Assembly: GCA_002440975.1 (NCBI GenBank)
Contig: DJWN01000126.1
Location: 1 to 64,000 of the forward strand
Length of the DNA stretch: 64,000 nt
Direction: 5' to 3'
Source of the DNA: Bacteroidales bacterium UBA6229
GTDB lineage: Bacteria > Bacteroidota > Bacteroidia > Bacteroidales > F082
Positions 1 through 7,483 of this stretch are shown here, in pieces; position 1 is the stretch's first letter, and the number at the start of each line of letters is the position of its first letter. The notes below the pieces were generated by a model. It saw only the letters and a list, made by a program, of their open reading frames with translations, made no database searches and was not told where the DNA came from. A program made the position numbers and the translations under genes.

Positions 1-70
1 GGGTTAGCTGCAAAATGGGTTAAATAGCTTTATTCCTGATAAAAATCCACATAATGTATTAAAAAACCTT

Positions 71-78
71 TAAATTTG
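71..78 (+). promoter_or_regulatory. possible -7 promoter box for udk
   Basis: TAAATTTG matches the Bacteroidota -7 consensus TAnnTTTG and lies 30 bases before the udk start. I find no convincing TTG box about 20 bases upstream, so this is a weak call. Confidence 0.3.
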
Positions 79-107
79 GCAGTTCAAACTACGGAAAAAA
101 TCCGCAA

Positions 108-734
108 ATGTTAATACTTGGGATTGCCGGAGGCTCCGGCTCAGGAAAAACTACGGTTGTAAAAAAGATCATTCGGGCACTCCCTAATAGTTCTGTTTCA
201 GTTATTTCGCAGGATGCATATTATCGCGACAATGGCCATTTGTCTCCTGACGAAAGAAAAAAAATCAATTTTGATCATCCCTCTTCCATCGAATTTGACC
301 TTTTGATAGATCACATCGATCGTTTGCGCCGGGGCGAAACAATTCCTATGCCGATCTACTCATATGTAAGCTGTGCCAGATCAAATGAAACCATTCCTGT
401 GAAGCCAACCAAAGTGGTGATTGTTGAAGGAATTTTGGTGCTTACCAATGCCGAACTACGCCACAGGATGGATATAAAAATTTATGTGGATACTGATGGC
501 GACGACCGGCTGATGCGGATTATCCAGCGCGATATTGAAGAACGTGGCAGATCGTTTCTGGATGTGCTTAAGCATTATGAACATTTTGTAAAACCCATGC
601 ACCTGCAGTTTATTGATCCGACCAAACGCTTTGCTGATATCATCATCCCACAGGGCGGAGCTAATCAGGTAGCTATCGATATTGTTGCCTCACGTATCAG
701 GATGAATTTGAACGAGGAAAAGCCGATTGTATGA
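108..734 (+). CDS. udk: uridine kinase
   Basis: Uridine kinase phosphorylates uridine and cytidine to UMP and CMP in cytoplasmic pyrimidine salvage. The 208-residue length is normal for the family. The N-terminus carries the P-loop GGSGSGKT at residues 8-15, followed by SQDAYY and the FDHPSS segment (about residues 55-60) that are typical of bacterial Udk in the P-loop PRK/UK family. VIVEGILVL near residue 105 is the Walker B-like strand. The start is the first ATG before the P-loop. The stop overlaps the next start by four bases (ATGA), so translation of the downstream lipoprotein is probably coupled. Confidence 0.93.
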   Translation: MLILGIAGGSGSGKTTVVKKIIRALPNSSVSVISQDAYYRDNGHLSPDERKKINFDHPSSIEFDLLIDHIDRLRRGETIPMPIYSYVSCARSNETIPVKPTKVVIVEGILVLTNAELRHRMDIKIYVDTDGDDRLMRIIQRDIEERGRSFLDVLKHYEHFVKPMHLQFIDPTKRFADIIIPQGGANQVAIDIVASRIRMNLNEEKPIV

Positions 735-1687
735 AAATATTTCTTAAGTTTTGTTTGGTATTTCTGCTGGGGGCATTTGCAGCTTGTGAAAAGGATTCAG
801 GAACGAAACCCGTAGCTGATAGCTGGAGCTATCTTGCTTCAAAAGATGGATTGGTGAATAACAATATTCGCTGCATAAGGCATAGCGGTTCACATACCTG
901 GATTGGCACCGAATTTGGTTTTTCTTCATACAATGGTAGTACGTTCAAAAATTATAATACACCACAAGGGCTGATCCATCATCAGATAAATGGTCTTACG
1001 GTTTCGGAGGATGGAATTGTTTGGCTGGCTACTCCCTATGGCTTGTCAGTTTTATCGGGAAATCAGTTTGTGAATTATGATGCCGAAAGCGGTTTAAGCT
1101 ATGATTATTTGTACAATATAGCACTGGACGAAGATCAAAATCCCTGGATAGCCACAGGAAAAGGAGTGAGCTATTTTGATGGATCTTCCTGGCAAATTTA
1201 TCAGAAAGACCAGGGTAATAGTTTGGTTTATAATATCGTACGTGATATTGAAATTGACCAGCAGGGAAATAAATGGTTTGGAACCGAGTATGGGATTTCC
1301 CGTTTTGACGGCAGCAATTGGCATACCTATTTAGCTGACTTGCCTTTGGCAGATTTTGTTTTGGATTTGTATGTGGATAGCAAACAGCGAATTTGGATTG
1401 GTTCGCTGGCTGGGGTGAGTATGTTAGTAAATGGTGCATTTACAGATTATAATACATCGGATGGTCTGGTTTATAATCAGGTGGATGCCATAACAGAGGA
1501 TTTGGATGGAAATATGTGGTTTGCTACGCAATATGGTGCTTCGCGATACGATGGAGCTGTCTGGAAAACCTATAATACAGCTAATGGCCTGCCCGAAGAT
1601 TGGATCACTTCAATAGAAGTAGATCAGGACGGAAATATTTGGTTTGGAACAAAAACAAAGGGCCTGGCAATTTTAAAACGACCTTGA
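731..1687 (+). CDS. lipoprotein made of a single seven-blade Reg_prop propeller
   Basis: The protein starts with a lipoprotein signal peptide whose lipobox is AFAAC, so Cys19 would be lipidated. The remainder is seven consecutive repeats of about 40 residues, each ending in a WIGTxxG/WFGTxxG turn and an aromatic-rich YDG or YNG strand. This is the Reg_prop (two-component regulator propeller) pattern, and seven copies make one closed propeller. Such repeats normally form the periplasmic sensor of hybrid two-component kinases; here no membrane-spanning kinase part follows. It overlaps udk by four bases. The ligand and partner are unknown. It could be a stand-alone binding module for glycans or proteins at the cell surface. 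Confidence 0.8.
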   Translation: MKIFLKFCLVFLLGAFAACEKDSGTKPVADSWSYLASKDGLVNNNIRCIRHSGSHTWIGTEFGFSSYNGSTFKNYNTPQGLIHHQINGLTVSEDGIVWLATPYGLSVLSGNQFVNYDAESGLSYDYLYNIALDEDQNPWIATGKGVSYFDGSSWQIYQKDQGNSLVYNIVRDIEIDQQGNKWFGTEYGISRFDGSNWHTYLADLPLADFVLDLYVDSKQRIWIGSLAGVSMLVNGAFTDYNTSDGLVYNQVDAITEDLDGNMWFATQYGASRYDGAVWKTYNTANGLPEDWITSIEVDQDGNIWFGTKTKGLAILKRP

Positions 1688-1748
1688 TTTTTCGCTGAAC
1701 AAAATCTTGTTTCAGGCTGTTCAATGGCTAAATTTTTGATTTAGTAGT

Positions 1749-1949
1749 ATGTTTAAAAAGAAAATTAAGTCGCCCTGTCAATTGATATGCACTTATGACG
1801 AAGATCATGTTTGTATCGGATGTTACCGTTCGGCCGAGGAAGTGGCGAATTGGGACAGCTATACAGAGGACCAAAAACGTGAAGTGCTGGATAATACCAT
1901 GAAACGAAGACAGGAAAAAGGTGGGGGATATTATGGTTTTGGCGGCTGA
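1749..1949 (+). CDS. DUF1289 family small cysteine protein
   Basis: This 66-residue protein has the DUF1289 signature: SPC at residues 8-10, a second Cys in LICTY, then CIGCYRS around residues 24-30, followed by a Trp and a basic helix. The four cysteines in a CxxxC...CxxC arrangement suggest a small metal or Fe-S site, but no function is established for the family. The C-terminus is glycine rich (GGGYYGFGG). It is convergent with the next gene, and a hairpin lies between them. Confidence 0.8.
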   Translation: MFKKKIKSPCQLICTYDEDHVCIGCYRSAEEVANWDSYTEDQKREVLDNTMKRRQEKGGGYYGFGG

Positions 1950-1964
1950 TGCCTGTAGCACCCG

Positions 1965-1999
1965 AAAAAAAAAGCCGCAAATAGTAATGCGGCTCAATT
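1965..1999 (-). terminator. intrinsic terminator of the coiled-coil/winged-helix gene
   Basis: AGCCGCA (1973-1979) and TGCGGCT (1988-1994) form a seven-pair stem with an eight-base loop. On the minus strand the stem is followed by a run of T residues. It sits directly after the stop of the minus-strand gene. Confidence 0.75.
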
Positions 2000-2002
2000 A
2001 GC

Positions 2003-2548
2003 TTAATCTTCTTTCAGAATTTTGTGTTCTTTTTTCAGACGATTACGATCGTCGTACCATTCGGGCAGGGCATAAGCAAAGCCTCTTCCTTTGTATTTCA
2101 CTTTACGCAGGTCGTTGCGGCGATTGGTAAGTTTAACCAGACATTGGTTTATCTTGGCTTTCGATTTGTCGTCGGTTGTAAAAACTCCGGCGTTTACAGC
2201 TTTTTCTTTAACCGAAGCATAGATTTCGCGACTTAGTGTTGCATGTCCGCTCTCCTGAATGGTCTGGAGGATGAACTTATCCCAGTTAGAAAGTGGATAG
2301 GGCTTCCGATCTCTTTTTTGGCCTTGAATTTCGGCTTCTGATGCAGTATTGTCAACTTGTACTGTTTCAGCTTCTTCCTGAGATTTATGATCTGCCTTGA
2401 TCTTTTTTATTGTGCTGTATTGTGCTTCAAGGTCAGCAATTTTGTTTTTTACAAAATCCGTTTTATGCTTCAGTTTGCGAAGCTCCGAATGGTATTCATT
2501 CAACAAATCTAGAATGTCGAATTCGTTTAATTTACTTGAGTATTTCAT
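2003..2548 (-). CDS. coiled-coil plus winged-helix-like protein, function unknown
   Basis: I start this at the ATG at 2548 (MKYSSKLNEF), giving 181 residues; an in-frame upstream start at 2578 would add only an AT-rich, non-conserved stretch. Residues 1-65 are strongly charged and heptad-like, consistent with a coiled coil. A polar linker follows, then a compact domain from about residue 85 containing a Trp, several predicted helices and a KYKGRGFAYALPEW strand at the end. The layout resembles winged-helix domains of the HARE-HTH type, so DNA or protein binding is possible. I do not recognise a named family. It stands alone with its own promoter and terminator. Confidence 0.6.
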   Translation of the reverse strand: MKYSSKLNEFDILDLLNEYHSELRKLKHKTDFVKNKIADLEAQYSTIKKIKADHKSQEEAETVQVDNTASEAEIQGQKRDRKPYPLSNWDKFILQTIQESGHATLSREIYASVKEKAVNAGVFTTDDKSKAKINQCLVKLTNRRNDLRKVKYKGRGFAYALPEWYDDRNRLKKEHKILKED

Positions 2549-2701
2549 AAGTGTTTTGTTTAATTGGAAAAAAATCAATTCATAATAATGTTCATATTTA
2601 GCATTCTAAATTACTGAATTATAAACAAGATGTCAATAACCAGTTAATAGAATTGTTTGTTATCATTTAGCCCCTATTATTGGAGTTTTTTTTTAGTGTT
2701 A

Positions 2702-2731
2702 CAAAAATATAAATATTAATTTAATTTCAAA
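2702..2731 (-). promoter_or_regulatory. candidate promoter, TTTG-N18-TATTTTTG, within a 325-bp gene-free stretch
   Basis: On the minus strand TTTG (2731-2728) is followed after 18 bases by TATTTTTG (2709-2702), a full match to the Bacteroidota -33/-7 pattern. It would drive the gene starting at 2548, with a leader of roughly 145 bases. The rest of the AT-rich gap 2549-2873 shows no gene or RNA structure that I recognise. Confidence 0.5.
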
Positions 2732-2873
2732 GCATTAATTAACTATTTTTCAATAAACAAAGTGTTTTTTAGTTTGGAAAGTTTTAGCCAAAGCTTCAAG
2801 CCGAAAAATTCAATACTTAAAAATGTAATGAAAAGATAAGAACCATTTACTTAGTTTAGCTTTGTTATGGATG

Positions 2874-3851
2874 TTAACCTGAGATTATGGAATTAGCAAA
2901 TCCTGATCCTTTCCATTCATCGGTTAAAAAAATCATCTTGATTGCTGCTTCATAGGTATCAATAGAATTAGTTTTTTTGATCAGTCGCCAGGTATTAATC
3001 GGATCATCGAACGACCATCTAAGATAACTCCAGAGTTCTTTCATACGGCCAAGCGTTGTTAGCGAATAATTCGATTCGTGCAGTCTATCATTGAAAACAG
3101 CATTTAGAAAGTGTTCCAAGAGGGATTTTTTTTCAATAAACTGCGTTCCCTTTGTTTCGGCAGCCAGAAAAGGATCGGCAAGTAAGCCCCTTCCCAGCAT
3201 AAAATGGTCAACATCTGGCATAAGCAACTTAAGGTAATTAAATTGACTTACCGTAAAGATGTCGCCATTATAAGCCGGAATTTCCCTGAACTGGCTTTTT
3301 ATTTGAATGAACGCAGTTTGGTCAGCAGTGCCTTTATAAAGTTGTTTTCCGGTGCGTGCGTGGATGATTATTTCGGCCAATGGAAATTTATTGAAAACAG
3401 GAATCAAATTATCAATTTCGTATGATTCCTGGTAGCCCAGGCGGCATTTAATGCTCAACTTCAAAGGAGGATTTTCGAAGTAAAAGGCTAAGATCTGATC
3501 AATAAGTTCGGGATAGGGGAGTATTCCGCTTCCTCTTTTTTTACGGGCAACTCGCTGAAAAGGACAACCCATATTCAGGTTAATTTCTTTGTAGCCAAGT
3601 TTTGCACAAAAATCAGCAAACCGCATGATTTCTGCTGCATCATTACTCAAAATTTGTGGAATCAGCCTGGAGGTGTCATTAATCTTTGGATCCAGTTCGG
3701 CACCATGCAGATTTTTTGTATCGGCTTTGTGAATGGCCGTGAAAAAAGGCGTATAGCATTTGTCAATACCTCCAAAAAACTCTTCAAAACGATTTCTGAA
3801 AATGTGATCGGTTATTCCCTGAAAAGGCCCCAAACTAAGTGTTGGCCGCAT
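2874..3851 (-). CDS. dus: tRNA-dihydrouridine synthase
   Basis: Flavin enzyme that reduces specific uridines of tRNA to dihydrouridine. The start region has the family motif GPFQGITD. NMGCP around residues 92-96 carries the Cys that acts as general acid, and IKCRLGY and IHARTG are the phosphate/flavin-barrel segments seen in the Dus family. NGDIFT and LGRGLLADP near the C-terminal part of the barrel also fit. I choose the ATG at 3851 (MRPTLSLGP). An in-frame TTG at 3881 would overlap the lnt stop by four bases and cannot be excluded. The specific U position modified (DusA, B or C type) is not evident. It lies directly downstream of lnt, probably in the same transcript. Confidence 0.88.
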   Translation of the reverse strand: MRPTLSLGPFQGITDHIFRNRFEEFFGGIDKCYTPFFTAIHKADTKNLHGAELDPKINDTSRLIPQILSNDAAEIMRFADFCAKLGYKEINLNMGCPFQRVARKKRGSGILPYPELIDQILAFYFENPPLKLSIKCRLGYQESYEIDNLIPVFNKFPLAEIIIHARTGKQLYKGTADQTAFIQIKSQFREIPAYNGDIFTVSQFNYLKLLMPDVDHFMLGRGLLADPFLAAETKGTQFIEKKSLLEHFLNAVFNDRLHESNYSLTTLGRMKELWSYLRWSFDDPINTWRLIKKTNSIDTYEAAIKMIFLTDEWKGSGFANSIISG

Positions 3852-3877
3852 CTTTAAATAACTTTTTATGTCGCTAC

Positions 3878-5494
3878 TCAATACAGTTTTCCTTTGTTTA
3901 ACCTGTTTTTGGCAAAGGCAGTAAGTAGAAAAATAGCCATAATAAAAACTGAAATTCGCGACAGATAGTCTCCGTATTTTACATAAAAAGTCAGTTTTTC
4001 GTTGGTGTTTAGTTTTTGTCGAATGGCTGTTGGTTCCCAGTAGGGAGTAGCCTGATAAACGTCGCCACGCTGATCGATAAAGGCCGAGATGCCTGTGTTG
4101 GCCGAACGGGCAATGCTACGTCTGGTTTCTATTGCCCGGATAATCGAAAAGTCCATGTGCTGACGATGCCCTGGGGTGTTTCCCCACCAGCCATCGTTGG
4201 TGATGATAAACAAAAGATTAGCACCATTGCGCACAAAGTCTGAGACAAATTCACCAAAAACCGATTCGTAGCAAATCATCGTACCAACTTTGAATTGTTC
4301 GTTTTTTCCGGCAAAAACAGTTCGATGATCTGATGTTTTCAAGGTGCCGATTGTACCGCCCAAGTCAATGGCCAGCGAACGTAAAGGACGAAGAAAAAAC
4401 CAGCTTGGCATCATCTCAACGCCTGGCGTTAAACGGCTTTTGTGATAATATTGTGGGGTATTTCCATCTTCCAGAAAAAAGGCGGTGTTGTGAGCGAAAT
4501 AACACCCTTCCTCATTACGGAATTTTCGTGCAGCAAAGTCCTTTTCCTGATCTTTGGCCACCGGGCTAAAAGTACTTGCCCCGATTATCATGGCTGTTGT
4601 GGGATGTTGTCCTACGAATTGTTGTAAAGTTTTTAAACCTGGTGATTGCTGCAGATCAGGCAGCCAGATGTCTTCCTGAATTGCTGATTCGGGGCCAACG
4701 ATAAAATCAACAGGTCTGTTCATCAAACTGCTGGCCAGCTGTAAATTGCGGTCAATTATTTCTGAGGCAGGCAGATCATATTGTTCGGTATAAGGATCAA
4801 AGTTGGGTTGTAAAACAATGATTTCGGCCTGATGTCCGTTTTCTTCATAATTTCGGTAGAGATGTTCGCCAAACATTACTGGTGCCATCCACACAATCAC
4901 AAGCAGAATGAAATTTACGGCAAACGAACGGGCTTTGGTTTTCCATTGCAAAGCCTGTTGTATGCTTTTAAAAGCCAGCATATTAAATATCAAAACCCAG
5001 GCTGTGCCCCCCGGAACACCGGTAAACTCATACCATTGTATCCAATGAGGCCTGGGCGAAAAAACATGCCCCAGATGCAACCAGGGCCAGTTAAGGTCCC
5101 AATGCATATGCAGATATTCAAAACTCAGCCAGTAAAAAAGCAGGATGGCCAGGCCTTTTTTGTTTTGATAGAGCTGTGTTTTAGTAAAATGAAACAACCA
5201 GAAAACACTAGCCATAAAAATACTGTTCAGCACCAATGCTGCAATGCCGCCAATTGCTGTTGAATTCCATATCCACCAGGTAGTAAGGCTGTTCCAGATG
5301 AAGAAACTGCTAAGTGCCAGCAAAAATAACTGTCCGCCTTTGCCTTTATTCTCTGGCCTGCCCAAATCATGCTGAATAAAAAATAAAGGCACAAATGCGA
5401 AAAAAATCAGTGGAGTCACGCCATTTACAGGCCAGGCTGCACTTAATAATAAACCGCTTAAAACAGCTAAAGCATATCGTTGAAGGGTATTCAT
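3878..5494 (-). CDS. lnt: apolipoprotein N-acyltransferase
   Basis: Inner-membrane enzyme that adds the third acyl chain to the N-terminal Cys of lipoproteins. The N-terminal 210 residues are hydrophobic with about seven predicted membrane segments. A periplasmic carbon-nitrogen-hydrolase domain follows. Its catalytic Glu is in GPESAI, its Lys in YHKSRLTPGVE, and the nucleophilic Cys in ICYESVFG. A final membrane segment lies near residue 515. The length of 538 is normal. Several predicted lipoproteins in this window (731, 14629, 24056, 43820, 44431) are likely substrates. Confidence 0.92.
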   Translation of the reverse strand: MNTLQRYALAVLSGLLLSAAWPVNGVTPLIFFAFVPLFFIQHDLGRPENKGKGGQLFLLALSSFFIWNSLTTWWIWNSTAIGGIAALVLNSIFMASVFWLFHFTKTQLYQNKKGLAILLFYWLSFEYLHMHWDLNWPWLHLGHVFSPRPHWIQWYEFTGVPGGTAWVLIFNMLAFKSIQQALQWKTKARSFAVNFILLVIVWMAPVMFGEHLYRNYEENGHQAEIIVLQPNFDPYTEQYDLPASEIIDRNLQLASSLMNRPVDFIVGPESAIQEDIWLPDLQQSPGLKTLQQFVGQHPTTAMIIGASTFSPVAKDQEKDFAARKFRNEEGCYFAHNTAFFLEDGNTPQYYHKSRLTPGVEMMPSWFFLRPLRSLAIDLGGTIGTLKTSDHRTVFAGKNEQFKVGTMICYESVFGEFVSDFVRNGANLLFIITNDGWWGNTPGHRQHMDFSIIRAIETRRSIARSANTGISAFIDQRGDVYQATPYWEPTAIRQKLNTNEKLTFYVKYGDYLSRISVFIMAIFLLTAFAKNRLNKGKLY

Positions 5495-5742
5495 AATTAA
5501 GCTGATGAGTTAACTTCTAAAGTATTGTGTTGCAAAAATAACCAAGTTTCCTTGGTATTTTTTTTGATTACTCAAATTGATCTGGAATTAATGCTGTTTT
5601 AATACCAATTGATAGGTTTTAGGTCAAACGATAATTATGTGAAAACTATTGCAAATGAGTTAATTAGCCTGGATAGATACATTTAAACTTGGTGGGTAGT
5701 AGTAATCCAAGTATTTTTGTTGCTTGTAAGCTCAGGCAAAAA

Positions 5743-6747
5743 ATGAAAATACTGCTTATCAGGCTTAGCTCAATTGGCGATATCGTTTTGACGAGTCCGG
5801 TTGTTCGTGCTATCAAAACACAACTAACGTCTGTTGAGCTGCACGCTATTACACGAAAATCGTATCAATCAATATACGAGCTCAACCCACATATCGACAA
5901 GGTTTTTGGTGTTGAAAAGTCGCCGCATGAAATCCTTGATTTGCTTAAAGCAGAAAAATATGATCTGATTATGGACTTACACAAAAACTTTCGATCCTAC
6001 AAATTGCGTCTGGCTCTGGGAGTGAAATCCTATGCTTTTCCCAAGCTCAATTGGGAAAAGTACCTGCTTGTTCGTTTTAAGATAGATCATATGCCTGATT
6101 TACATATTGTTGATCGCTATTTTGAAGCGGTGAAACCATTGGGTATTGTAAATGATAATTTGGGGCTGGATTTTTTTATACCACCTCAGGAACATGAGCT
6201 AATGCCTGATCTGCCTGATTTTTGCGCTCATGGTTATTATGCAGTTGTCATCGGCGGAAATCACAATACGAAAATTTTACCTGTTTCCAAGCTTATTGAA
6301 GTGATTAAGCATTTGCCAAAACCAGCAGTTTTACTGGGGGGAAAAGAAGACCATCTGAGTGGTGAAGAAGTTGTTACCGCTTTGGGAACCAATGTTTGGA
6401 ATGCCTGCGGTAAGCTTAGTCTGAGTCAGTCCGCTCAGATAATCAAAGATTCCGTTGCTGTGCTAACCAATGACACCGGACTGATGCATATTGCGGCAGC
6501 ATTCAAGAAGCCCGTAGTTTCGGTATGGGGTAATACCGTTCCTCAATTTGGGATGTATCCTTACATTCCTCAGTTTCCGGAACGTGTGAGCATTATCGAA
6601 AATAAAGATTTATCGTGCCGTCCCTGCAGCAAAATAGGATTCGATCGTTGCCCCAAAAAGCATTTCAAATGTATGCTCGATCTGGACGAGAAAAAAATTG
6701 CTGAAAGCCTTATTACACTTAGCCAATTGCCACAAAAGGATTGTTAA
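5743..6747 (+). CDS. glycosyltransferase family 9 (heptosyltransferase-like)
   Basis: I place the start at the ATG at 5743 (MKILLIRLSSIGDIV), because this is the canonical GT9 N-terminus; the upstream in-frame extension is not family-like. The protein has 334 residues. RLSSIGD at residues 6-12 is the acceptor-side glycine loop, and the C-terminal half contains the nucleotide-sugar site NDTGLMHIAAAFKKPVVSVWG. GT9 enzymes add heptose or related sugars to the LPS core. The sugar used here cannot be read from sequence. Four cysteines near the C-terminus (CRPC...CPKKHFKC) resemble those of other GT9 proteins. It converges with and overlaps the next gene by 29 bases. Confidence 0.85.
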   Translation: MKILLIRLSSIGDIVLTSPVVRAIKTQLTSVELHAITRKSYQSIYELNPHIDKVFGVEKSPHEILDLLKAEKYDLIMDLHKNFRSYKLRLALGVKSYAFPKLNWEKYLLVRFKIDHMPDLHIVDRYFEAVKPLGIVNDNLGLDFFIPPQEHELMPDLPDFCAHGYYAVVIGGNHNTKILPVSKLIEVIKHLPKPAVLLGGKEDHLSGEEVVTALGTNVWNACGKLSLSQSAQIIKDSVAVLTNDTGLMHIAAAFKKPVVSVWGNTVPQFGMYPYIPQFPERVSIIENKDLSCRPCSKIGFDRCPKKHFKCMLDLDEKKIAESLITLSQLPQKDC

Positions 6748-7363
6748 CTTTTTCGCTTCCGATGGTGGTTTCCGGCCCGTGTCCGGGATACACGATAGTT
6801 TTGTCGGGCAGCACAAAGAGCTTTCCCCAGATACTTTCTTTCAGTAAGTCATAATCGCCCCCGGGCAAATCGGTGCGGCCAATACTTTGATTGAACAACA
6901 CATCACCTGCAATTACCATCGGTGTTTGGTCATCATAAAAGCAAACACTTCCATCGGCATGGCCGGGTGCAAACAGGACTTTTAAGCGGCTGTTACCGAA
7001 CGAAATCCAATCGCCGTCTTCAATTTTAATGGTGGGTATAACAAGTTTTTTCAGTATCATGCCAAAGGATTGTGCATGAGCATAAGCATTGCTCAGATAG
7101 CGTTCGCCTTCGGCATGTGCAGTGACTGGCAGTTGATATTTTTCTGAAACAAAGCCATTGCCCAGGATGTGATCAATATGATTGTGTGTATTCAAAATAT
7201 GAACCGGCCGAAGCTGATTTTCGGCTATAAAATTGCTGAGTAATGTTTCTTCAGCAACTTCCGCGCAGGCCGCATCTATTATCACACAGTTTCTTGTGTC
7301 ATCATAAACCACATAGGTATTCACCTGAAAAGCATTGAAAACAAATCTTTTAATCTGAAGCAT
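6719..7363 (-). CDS. metallo-beta-lactamase-fold hydrolase (glyoxalase II-like)
   Basis: The family motif HxHxDH is present as THNHIDH around residues 57-63, with the later metal ligands in APGHADGS, VIAGDVLF and VYPGHG. This pattern fits the YcbL/glyoxalase II branch of MBL-fold hydrolases, which act on thioesters such as S-lactoylglutathione or related small substrates. The start at 7363 (MLQIKRFVFN) gives 214 residues, the usual size. An upstream in-frame ATG at 7399 would add 12 residues. The true substrate is unknown. Confidence 0.82.
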   Translation of the reverse strand: MLQIKRFVFNAFQVNTYVVYDDTRNCVIIDAACAEVAEETLLSNFIAENQLRPVHILNTHNHIDHILGNGFVSEKYQLPVTAHAEGERYLSNAYAHAQSFGMILKKLVIPTIKIEDGDWISFGNSRLKVLFAPGHADGSVCFYDDQTPMVIAGDVLFNQSIGRTDLPGGDYDLLKESIWGKLFVLPDKTIVYPGHGPETTIGSEKVNNPFVAIG

Positions 7364-7428
7364 AAAAATGTCTTTAAATAATTTTCCAAACATGAACAAA
7401 TATAGACTTTACACCTTTAAGTGAGGAC

Positions 7429-7458
7429 TTTTGTTCAGTTAAAAAAATAGTACTTTAG
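7429..7458 (+). promoter_or_regulatory. candidate promoter, TTTTG-N17-TACTTTAG
   Basis: TTTTG at 7429-7433 and TACTTTAG at 7451-7458 match the Bacteroidota -33/-7 layout with one mismatch in the -7 box. It lies 26 bases before the start of the large outer-membrane gene. Confidence 0.4.
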
Positions 7459-7483
7459 CACCACAGAAGTTGAGCCATGGTTT

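Noticed and set aside
3852..3881. TTG start for the dihydrouridine synthase overlapping the lnt stop
   Set aside because: Kept only as an alternative: the ATG at 3851 starts immediately at the conserved family N-terminus.
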